A stretch of 64,000 nt of DNA from Rhynchosporium graminicola (Eukaryota; Ascomycota; Leotiomycetes; Helotiales; Ploettnerulaceae), in NCBI GenBank assembly GCA_900074885.1, contig FJUW01000068.1:101683-165682 (forward strand). Direction: 5' to 3'. Of the stretch, positions 55,085 to 64,000 are shown one piece after another. How positions within the stretch are numbered: position 1 is the first letter of the stretch; each line of letters starts with the position of its first letter. Both the position numbers and the translations under genes were made by a program. Under the pieces are notes generated by a model. It made no database searches. It saw only the letters and a program-made list of their open reading frames with translations, and was not told where the DNA came from.

Positions 55085-57576
55085 TCAAAACCGTCTCAAG
55101 AGATAAGACGGGCGGCTGCGACGCTGTGAGAAATATCTAAATGTCGATGGGCCATCCCTCTTATGTGTCTAGTCTCCTGTGGAGATCTCACCGCCCACCG
55201 ACCCCATGGGGTTGGATGTGGAGAGACGAAACTCTATTCCGCGTTGAGGGCGGGGGAGAGCGGGGAAATCGAGGTTTCCAAGCTATTATACCTGCGAGCT
55301 TTTCTTGGGAGACAGGCATATTGACAAGCTCCCCAAAGCGTCTCTTTACGCTTGGAGTAAATCGCAGTGATTCGAGTAAGACTATTCTTACCTATCTCTC
55401 CTATCCTTTTTTCTATGTTGTGGTTTTCGATGATCGATGGACGGCTTGGAACAGAGTTGTAGCAAGCTTAGAGATAACCCGGATGGTATTAAGTGAAGTA
55501 ACGGTTCGCTAACGGCTTGACTCGCCAGTACCCGAGCACAACATGATCCTTGAGTATCGTGGCTTGCCCAGGCCGCTGTCCTGTCCGCCGCCCAGCCTTT
55601 CGGCCTTTGTTTCTCAAGTTTCGGCCGCAGATTTGATGCCGACCCGGCGATTGTTGAAGCACCACGGTTTGTGGTGGCTTTAACTTTGTTTGAAATTGGC
55701 TCAATTGAAAAATAAAGTGGCGACGATCTAGGCTTCGGGTGCCATGACCATGGTCAAGGAGCAAGCGGCGCATTAATCGTGATGGAGACCAAACACCACT
55801 GAGAATGAGACTGGAATGGGGACAAGTTTACTAATATGCATGGAGACAAAATAGTGCACTAAGCTCTCGAGTGTCTTCTGGACTGCCCTTGTTGACTTCT
55901 GCTAGCTCTCGGATGGGTGCTCGCTTATTGCTCGCTACGCATCGAAAAAAGCTCCACACTTTGTAAACAATCAGTTACTGAGGCACATATTGACCTAGTT
56001 TGTGTCGTGTACAGCTGATATCGTGGCAATTGACTCTTGTACCAACTCACGAGCAGGAGTACATTTGACAAGTACGTGCTGCTGTTATAGGTACGGAAAT
56101 ACCTGGAGCAGGGCGAATGAGAAGTGCGTAGGCGGCACTGAAGTTGATGATGAGAAGAGAGCGTTCCCAAAGATGGTATCGCTGCCAATTATATCGTTGA
56201 AAGGTGGCTTTGCTTTCAGCAAGAACATATGGCAGAGAGTTTCAAGTCACAGGACGCTCCATACCAAGCCGGAGAGTTTCTCGAAGTGATGGTGGAATTC
56301 GATTGACTCTAATGGAGTGGATTTCTACCCTTCTAGTATTTGCCATCAAGAACACCCATGACAGCATGAGCCCGATTTTAGACTAATCGGAGTGGGTCAT
56401 AGAAGCGTGCCATCAAAATCTGGTTTCCGAAGGAGATCAAAGTCAAAGCTTTGCACTGACCATTCCTAATCCTTCCGTCTGTTCTGGCTTACCCTCATCT
56501 CTCCTTATGGCGGAAGCGTCTTTCTCGGTCGAAAGAAGGCAACATAAGACAATTCCCGACGTCGAACGGTAAGTCAGTAAAAATTTTCATTCGCTTGTCT
56601 CGAGTGTCCCTCTAGGCTTCAGACACCCGCGAGGTACGAGGTCAAAGGAGGTGAAAGGGCAGACGAAAATGGCCACTGCTCCGACCACTTGCAAAGCTCG
56701 ATGATCAAAATCCCACTTGGAAGCCTCTCATCTTAAGCCTGACTGAGGAACTTTGTTCATGTATTTGTTCTTCTCTTACTTAAGCTGTTATTTAATTCTC
56801 TTGCCTCTTTACCTCTACGAATCTCTCTCTGGCAACACGGCTGTCAACTTCAGTTACCATTATGAACAGGGGACTTCTTAGGATACCGTGCTCCAACTTT
56901 ATACTTATCAGCAAAGATCTCCACAGTTAAGGGGTAGTAGGGTTACTTACTAACTCTTGAAGCTTACCCAAAATCTTGATGATCTGTTAGTAGACCTTTC
57001 TTAACTAACCCAGTAACGTAACGAGAGGGTAGCTATATCTCACCTGCGATTTATGAAAGGGGGCTGATCGAAGACAGTAATCTAAAGAGATACTATATTC
57101 AGTTCCTAGGTAAGGCGCGCTAATATTCCCTGCCTATGGTCTAAATCTATCGAATTCATTTTGGACCTAGCCCGATGATATCTGTTCTTTATATAGGTAT
57201 GAACGTCCAGTTACTATCAAAAGTCGCATACAGGCATTATGATACTACTTGTAGTGAGTCGATATGAGATCCGTGGAAGCCATCACTCAAACATATGAGA
57301 ATTCCCTATCGCTTTGGTATGGCGATTCTGGTCCTGATATCTGATCAGATGGATGCGTGGTTTCCAGATTATCTTGGATGGATTGACGTCTTCTCCTGTG
57401 GTCGTCAGATAGAAAAGCGGCTGAGGACTGAGTATGCCCGTCGTCCGCTGATCAAACTGATTTGTGCGCTTAACATACATCGATTGACAAAGAGCCGCCG
57501 AAGCGCAGCCCAACCTCCAAGATTTGCAGCATCGAAGTTATTTTGACTGTATTGCCATCGTGAGAACTTCGAAGCC
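55085..57576. other. intergenic, no supported gene
   Basis: Several 60-120-codon frames on both strands lack motifs and consistent codon use. The first 500 bp contain the MFS promoter. The stretch 56,850-57,200 is AT-rich and frame-free. Confidence 0.55.
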
Positions 57577-59384
57577 ATTTCGGGGTTTGAGGTCGCCGGT
57601 GCTGTGCTGGGTTCCGTGCTCCTGTTGATTTCCGCCATCCAATATTATGCAAAGGGTATCGAGACCATGAAGCGGAATGTCAAGTACAAGGCTCAGGCCG
57701 AGGACCTGGTTATGCATTTGATCTGGGCCCACAGTAGCTTGCGAAATACCTGCGAAAAGCTGCTTTCAAGACTTCAGCTCTCAGACGAAGATGTTATCTG
57801 TCTACTACAAAACCTCAATGGTCTGGCGTGGAGTAGTCCTGATCTCGAACAAAGAATCCAAAGAATCCTCAAGTCTGATTACAAAGCTTGCCAGGTACTC
57901 CTGCTCCGGATTTTCGCAAAACTAGACCAGATCAGGGAGAGACTGGGTTTGCCAAAAGATTATGCTACTCGTGAAGATTATACTGTGCGTGTCCGTGAGA
58001 TTGTCACGAGCTGATCGCTGATTAGGCGAAGCCGGCGTGGTTCAAGATACGGGGAAGTGAGGAAGCTTAAGGCAGGCTGAAGACGAAATTAACAACAGCA
58101 GGAAAGGCTATCCAGCTTGGATTCGAAGATAGTTAATATTACAAAGTGTTCCAGACGATAAGGGATTACACAGAAGGTCTCGAGAAGACGCTGCGAGATA
58201 GTATAGAGCTTGAATCTGGACGACGGAAGAGAGGCAATAGGCGAAAGGCGAAGGCGTAGGCAATAGTCCGAGATATCGCTGCCAGTCTATTTTGGTTTAT
58301 CCGATGAGACTATTCATATCTACACAAGCATAGCGTAAACTTAAGACTAGAGATACTAAAACGAGTCGTGTACGATAAGACACCACGGAACATATTTAAC
58401 CTCCTCTTTTCGTGCTTGGAAGGGATCGCGGTATACTAACTATAATACCTATGGTTCTGGAGACAAGTTATAGTAAAGCTATTGGAGATTGAAGCCTAAC
58501 AAGAACTCAAGACTCGCTGAATACATAAATCTAACTAATTAGTCCAAGAGGCACAGTATTATTTATAGTTCCACCTAAGATTACTCCGATGCCTGGATCT
58601 AATATTGTGTCATTGTGTAACGCACTCAGAGATGCGCCCCAGATTCAAACCTCTGTGGGCTCTCTCGAATGGTAGAGTATCTCAACCTCCAGAAGCAACT
58701 ACCTTAGGATAAGGTAGCTGACTGTATGATTTTAGCAGCGATCAATATCGGCACCATCTCATCACTAGCGCCCAAGAACAGCAGAGGACAACTCGCACAC
58801 TTGAGTAAATATTGAAGGAGCGGAACTCCAAACGGGTATCAAAGCAGCCACGGCTCTGCGACTACACGACGAAAGAGCGATACCAGATTTCTCTCACCCT
58901 AGCCTACGCAGTCTTGCAGTTCTATGGCACACCTTGGCTTCAAGAGATATGGAGTAAGAAAGAAATCTACTTTATTGGAAGCAACCAATATCTCGTTGAC
59001 AGCTTGTACCTGATTCAACACCCCATACCAAAACAAAATGCCCGAGAACTCACGGGTCTACCTGAGCTTCGTCCTTGGGCCAATCCAACCACCTATGCTC
59101 TGGGAATCGTTCTCTTAGAGCTAGCCTTCGGATTTCCCATGGAAGCAATACACCCTGACGCGAGCGATCTTGGACCAGGAGGGCTTCCGGATGCTCTGAC
59201 AGAATTAAGGAAAGCAAGGCGACTTGCTTTGATGATCGAAGAGAGGGATGGAGAGGGGCTGGCGACAACAATTATCAAATGCATGCGATACGATGCCTTT
59301 GAGCCCGAGGACTCTCGGTTCCAAGAGTGCTTCTACAATGATGTGATAGTCCCCCTCGAGATCTGCCTCGGATATATGCAATGA
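57577..59384 (+). pseudogene. decayed DUF7580-type (incompatibility/prion-associated) fungal gene
   Basis: The 5' part (57,577-58,014) reads S-G-F-E-V-A-G-A-V-L-G followed by helical sequence, the usual N-terminus of this family, but the codon before S-G-F-E is ATT where ATG is expected. The 3' part (58,812-59,384) gives the family's C-terminal, kinase-like segment: L-C-D-Y, L-T-L-A-Y-A-V-L-Q, T-P-W-L, W-S-K-K-E-I-Y-F, Y-A-L-G-I-V-L-L-E-L, ending in L-E-I-C-L-G-Y. Between them about 800 bp is coding-like (E-G-L-E-K-T-L-R-D-S) but broken by many stops and frame shifts. Similar proteins are associated with fungal self/non-self gene repertoires; function is not firmly known. An unusual intron arrangement could rescue parts, but the middle looks dead. 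Confidence 0.75.
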
Positions 59385-61127
59385 GGAGGAGAGGTAAAAA
59401 TGAAATTAATTGTGGATTTAAAGCCCATCAAAAAGGCCACGAAGTCGGGCGAGGCCGTCTCGGGAGAACCAGTGTGAATATGCCAGCGGGACACCTGATA
59501 GCTGAGAATGACGCGGGAGCAAGGTAATCAGATGCTGATATAACTTGGGTGTATATCTTCACGCAACCTCATGTCGTATTCTTGTGACTTCTCGACGCCT
59601 GCTTGTGGAAGGACTGATTGTAAGGCGACTAGTATCGACTTCCATCAGAACTGTCTCTTTCGTTGAGGCCACAGCTACCGACAATCCGACCACTTGAGTC
59701 GCGTCTCTCTTCCGACGGACGTGGCTTCCCAACACGACAACTATTTTGCGGCAAATTTGCCTCCAGATATCCATTGCCGAGGAAAGTAACCACGATAATT
59801 TGGTTCTCTTCGAGGGATTTCAAAATGCACAGGTGTAAGCGAGGCATAAACTGGCATATCGAAAGGGCAGAAATCCAATTCTGCATCAGGACGGGTGTAG
59901 CAATTGCTGAAGAGCTGTTTGGACCAGGGTTCACTTCAAGAGTTTCCTCGTATTGCTTAACTCCATAGAAAGGAAGCCCGTAATACGATATCCCGCCATA
60001 CGATATGCTAATGGGCTTCCTATTCCAATGAATAACGTCCACGATACTCTCTATAGTCTATCCAGTCGGAATACCCTGCGAATCCAAACCCGCGGCCCGA
60101 AATCTGGCGACCTTTTAAGCTTGTCACTTCCGTTTTAAAGGTCGCGTCATGGTATTGATCGATTCGCAGATATTGGCTGCAGGACTCGGCCGCGGAGTTC
60201 AAGGGCCGTCGCGTAATGCTTATTTCCTAAAATTCAAATAAAAGGCGACGCGAGTGAGAAATGCCATAGCGCGTTTCGTTTTGGTCAATACGTGATTGTG
60301 GATATGTTTCTTCCCTACCTTCCTCGTACTCACTTGCCTGTTACTTAGGGAACTGTACGTAGTTTGACAAGATCTCGCTGAATATTCGTTCCCGAGTGAG
60401 CATGCCAAACCTTCACATAAACCAACTCAAGCCGAGTAACATGCCTCCGGACAGAGGATTATCTTGGATGGCCTCAACTGTGCTCGAAAGTGAATAATAA
60501 CTTGAGCTCGAGAAGTGGTCTGTAAAAAGCAAAACTGAGTTTCGGCGAAGGGCACCTAGATTTACGATTACTCTTCATTTCTCGACTACAGCTAGTTTTC
60601 CTCTGATGAATATCATCGAGCTAACATCCAAACGAATGCGATGCTTTGTCAACACGTATCGAATCTGTCTTGGCCACATATTTACAGCGTGTTGAAAGCA
60701 GCATTTCAAATGATATTAGAAGCCCTCGTAGAGTTCCTTCCCGACTTCTTACTCCGAATAGATCAAGACTGCTATGCCTCGCAACTTGATTAGATGCTCG
60801 GAAAGCAACTACTCATGAAAACACTTCAGCCTGCTGAGCTAAGAATGTCGATGCAAACCCAGTATCGGATAGCAACTGTATGGTATATATGTTTCTGCAT
60901 ATAAGCAGAATATAATACCGTCTATCTATGGCTTCGTTTTTGCAGAATGTTTCGATTCTAGAAAATTCGTGCTCATCGCGGGCCATTTACGATAGTTTTG
61001 GGTGTTCAGCCCAGCTTATGTTGGCTGCTAGCAGCTGCATTCGGTAATGAACGTTCGAGTTTGTAGCCGGGATTCCTGGACAATCCGGAATAGCATATAA
61101 TGAAGAATTGAAGCAGCTGTCGATGAT
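59385..61127. other. intergenic, no supported gene
   Basis: Overlapping frames on opposite strands around 59,629-60,042 (137 and 101 codons) have no recognisable domain and are probably chance. Nothing seen from 60,400 to 61,100. Confidence 0.5.
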
Positions 61128-63851
61128 CTAACGATTCGCATTCATGTCCATGTTGAACCAGTCCTACGTTGAAAAGTCAGTAATCATCGTCATTGCCACA
61201 CTAGCAATTGATCTGGCGGCATGAGTGGAATTGAATTGGGTAAAGTGCGTGATTGGGAGGAAACACTTACCAGCCACTCTAGGCCAGACTGATCTTCCAT
61301 CTGCAGATTTGGAACATACATGTTCAGTTCATTCCCAGCATCATTGATGGCTTGGTTGATCTGGTCGTCTGACATCGAAGAAAAGTTGGGAAGCACCGAC
61401 ATATCCAATTGCGATAAACCTTGTTGACTTTGACGCACTTGCACTAGTTGCTGGCCGCTCGGAGGTACCGAATACGAAATGGGTGCTTGTGCATAGTCGT
61501 TTCCAGCTCCTGTAACAGAAATCCCGATGACTTGGCGAAGATGTCTGCCATACAAGGCAGCAGTACCATTCCGATGAGGAGGGTTCGATCCGAGTCTTTC
61601 TAAGACATCCGCAGATTCCTCGATGAGTCTTCGGATACTAGATGCCAGGCTCATACTGCCGGTAGAGCTGGTACTGAGATAAAATGCGAAGCAGGCGGCG
61701 AACGAAATCATGATTGAAGTGTTGTTCGGCATAGATTTGAGACGGTTCTCGCCCTGGACGGCGGCACGGAGAACGTTGAGAGCTGATGAAAGTCCTGCTG
61801 CTCGGAAGTAGCGCTTTACTTCCACCGGGGCGGTGGGATGATTAATGACGCTGCTGTATATTGATAATCGGCCATGGGTTACTAGAATCTCAACATAAGG
61901 CGGAATAGAATGGTCTGTATGATTAGCTCTGGAAGATTGTTTTAGAATGGGATAAGTACCTTTCATTCCACCGATTGCGAAAGCCCAAGTTGCATACCAG
62001 TTGTTGAAGAACCCTTCGACCATTTCTTGGAGTCTATTACCATCAACGAAGTGCCGGATGCTCCTCTGAAATGTAGTACATACGATTGCGCGATCGAACT
62101 CCCACTGATCCGCTTACTATCACATGTGTTTTTGACCTCTGTTATCAAGTGTGCCTGACTATAGTCAGCGAAAGGGGATGGGTGAGAACGAGTTTCGACT
62201 TACAAGATCTCTTCTGAGAACGGTTGAAGATATGATAGATCCATCCCAGATATCAGCGATAGAGGATTTATGCCAACTGTCGCAATGTTCGATAATGGTG
62301 GTGAGTGGTACCGTGAAACTTCTACCTCGTGCCAGACAGACACCTCGATCAAGGACAAAAAGAGCAAGCCAGATTCTCTCGCGTCGGCGAAGCAACCTTC
62401 TTCCATACTCAGAGTTGACATCCACGTCCGGGAATCCATCCAGTTCCAAAGCTTTTCTAGCTGTTATGCAGTCTGACAGCGGTTTGCCTTCATTAATTCC
62501 GATCAGAGAATCGCTTGGAGACGGCACAATAAGTTTATTTAGTGATATGTCCATTGCGATGGTCAGAGCAGAAGCCATATATGAGCAAGTGCCGTCATCC
62601 GACCAGTGCTCACCAGGTGCCATCCATGGTATGTTGACCATGAATCCTAGGACGATTTCAGGGGAACGGTTCCTTCTAGTCCTCAACTTTTGAGCTAGAA
62701 GGTTGCAATGTACTGAAAGGCGCCGAGAAACAGCAGAAGCATTAGGCATGAATAGCGCGGATGCCGCCATGATAGAGGTAAAGAGAAAAGCCGATTGCTT
62801 TCGGACGAACTGCGGGGTATGAAGGATAGGATCGAGTCCCCAGCGTGTGTGGGCAAGGTTTTCATGAAAGCTGTCATAGTTAGCTGAAATGTCTGTAATG
62901 TAAGCGTGGGTAAATTAGTCTCCAGCGGAGTTAAGACCTGTCTATTTCGATATGGTAAAGTCATCGAATAATTATGTGACTTTAGCGTCTGTCTTCTCGG
63001 AAGATCCACGTCGTGGAGACATTCCAGGACATCATTAGGCAAAACTCTAAAGTCATAAAATATCCGATGACTTTACGCAAGTGATGATCCTCTCCGCCGG
63101 AGACGAATTTGCTTGCTCTTGATGTGTTTAGGCAATCTTACTAACTGAATAAGACGGCAGCTTCTTCCTCAGTAACAAGTCCCAGCTCGATCGGGTCAAT
63201 GTCAACTCCTACATCGAGACTCGGCCGGAATGGTCCGAAAAAGTCAAGCAGCTGCTGGTCTCCAACAGCGCCAGGGATTCGTGGTGGGCTGAGATACGAA
63301 GTAGTAGGCGCCGATAGATCTGATGCCCTAGCAAGCAACTGTAATGGGTTCTCCGCATCGTCTACAGCGAAGTTGCCATCGACGGGATTGCTTGAAAATC
63401 CCCGACGAGAGTTATGACATTCATTGGGGACCCCTGATGGGCGTAGAGCATATGTATGGCTATTCTGTGCCAGATTTCGCCTGGAATTTTCATGATATTG
63501 ACTCGCTGGTTGCAACCGGTATGCATCATGCGCACCCTCTGCGTTCGAACGCTGGATCTGTGATTGCGCCCGTGATAAACTCAGTCCATGCGGTGACAAA
63601 TTTGACATCGGCAGAAGTCCTTGAGCTTCACTGAGTAGGCTCTGGAGATGCTGAGTGCTCTGGTCTTCCTTTGGCTCTTCAGTCCTGGTTCGTTTAATCT
63701 CTTGTTCAATACGATGAACCGCCTTCTCTAGTCCGTCCCTCTTACTATTCGTTTGGTTAGCTAGATATTCTAGACAAAGAAATTTTCGGCGAAGCGAACG
63801 CATCTCTGAAGGTTGGTGATTATCAGTATGTATATGACGTTGAAGTATCAC
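61128..63851 (-). CDS. fungal-specific transcription factor, 5' end not resolved
   Basis: Exons 63,146-63,851, 62,204-62,883, 62,084-62,154, 61,960-62,033, 61,271-61,914 and 61,128-61,163; introns 262, 49, 50, 45 and 107 bp; 2,211 nt in phase (736 residues). The N-terminal part has a coiled-coil-like segment (K-A-V-H-R-I-E-Q-E-I-K-R) as found after Zn2Cys6 clusters, then a linker. The fungal-specific TF domain begins at D-S-F-H-E-N-L-A-H-T-R-W-G-L-D-P and includes F-L-F-T-S-I-M-A-A-S-A-L-F and W-L-A-L-F-V-L-D-R-G. The C-terminus is L-E-W-L-D-W-F-N-M-D-M. No C-x2-C-x6-C cluster is visible downstream of the window edge, so a first exon may lie beyond 64,000. ATGs at 63,851 and 63,803 are only provisional starts. 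The 45-bp intron is open and could be retained. Confidence 0.85.
62910..63112. mobile_element. MITE-like inverted-repeat element inside a TF intron, ~203 bp
   Basis: Left terminus (62,910-62,985) and the reverse complement of the right terminus (63,047-63,112) match in order: G-YAAATT, GTCTCC-GCGGAG, GTAAAGTCATCG, AATA/GATA and TGACTTTA. The two ~70-bp arms flank a ~60-bp centre. Each arm also contains a smaller palindrome AAAGTCA...TGACTTT. A related arm recurs at 63,921-63,989. No clear target duplication was found. The element lies wholly inside the 262-bp intron. Confidence 0.7.
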
Positions 63852-63920
63852 TTTAAAAATATGCTATCATGTCTTCCTGACTTTACCTGCTAGTTATAGG
63901 ATACACCGCGAAGTAATTTA

Positions 63921-63989
63921 GCAAAGTCATTTAATTATATCATGACATCTTAAGCTCAACAGTTCCTCATTCGCCGGATACGAATTTGC
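63921..63989. repeat. single arm of the same inverted-repeat family at window edge
   Basis: Reading rightwards: GCAAAGTCATTTAA, ATGACAT, then TTCGCCGGATACGAATTTGC. This matches the right arm of the element at 62,910-63,112 in sequence order and orientation. The rest of this copy was not found within the window. Confidence 0.6.
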
Positions 63990-64000
63990 CAACCTCGAGT

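Noticed and set aside
58610..58700. Possible tRNA because of a GATTCAAACCTC-like box
   Set aside because: No acceptor stem, A box or anticodon arm could be paired around it.
59629..60042. 137-codon minus-strand frame
   Set aside because: A comparable frame runs on the other strand and neither contains known motifs; probably chance.
63146..63200. Alternative donor TTCAGTTA|GTAAG for the TF exon ending near 63,146
   Set aside because: It breaks the reading frame into the next exon, whereas the donor three to five bases earlier (A|GTTAGT) restores the conserved D-S-F-H-E-N segment.

Overview
The window is chromosomal DNA of a filamentous ascomycete (Pezizomycotina). Evidence: short 45-260 bp GT-AG introns, typical fungal gene families, and a 22 kb block carrying the signature of repeat-induced point mutation (RIP), in which CpA/TpG is depleted, TpA is in excess, and nearly every in-frame stop in transposon genes is TAG or TAA where CAG or CAA would be expected. 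A Leotiomycete-like fungus is a guess from overall protein style only.

Layout. (1) 1-22,450 is a RIP-damaged transposon graveyard. A Gypsy element (A) has its integrase split by a 2,773-bp LTR element with 168-bp LTRs and a perfect 5-bp target duplication. A second Gypsy element (B) has its gag split by a 5,573-bp Copia element with 178-bp LTRs and a perfect 5-bp duplication. An extra antisense reading frame lies between B's chromodomain and its 3' end. (2) 24-36 kb is an oxidative gene block: a nitrobindin-like putative heme-binding protein diverges from an intracellular copper radical oxidase with an unusual C-terminal domain, followed by a secreted intradiol dioxygenase and a secreted tyrosinase. 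The shared promoter of the first two genes contains about 2.3 copies of a diverged ~229-bp tandem repeat. (3) 37-55 kb is housekeeping-type: a conserved fungal protein of unknown function, succinate dehydrogenase iron-sulfur subunit, a DUF6594-like membrane protein, a BEM46-family hydrolase, a FAP1/NFX1 homologue and an allantoate-permease-like MFS transporter. (4) 57.5-64 kb is accessory: a decayed DUF7580-type gene and a fungal-specific transcription factor whose second intron carries a ~203-bp inverted-repeat (MITE-like) element. A second, partial copy of that element lies at the window edge.

How the genes may work together (inference): the oxidase could supply H2O2, tyrosinase could oxidise phenols to catechols and quinones, and the intradiol dioxygenase could cleave catechols, so 24-36 kb could be a small phenolic-oxidation neighbourhood. 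No dedicated regulator is seen inside it, and fungal gene order alone does not prove a pathway.

Gene models with introns were built by hand by requiring GT-AG borders, matching phase and continuous family motifs. All spliced models given here are divisible by three.
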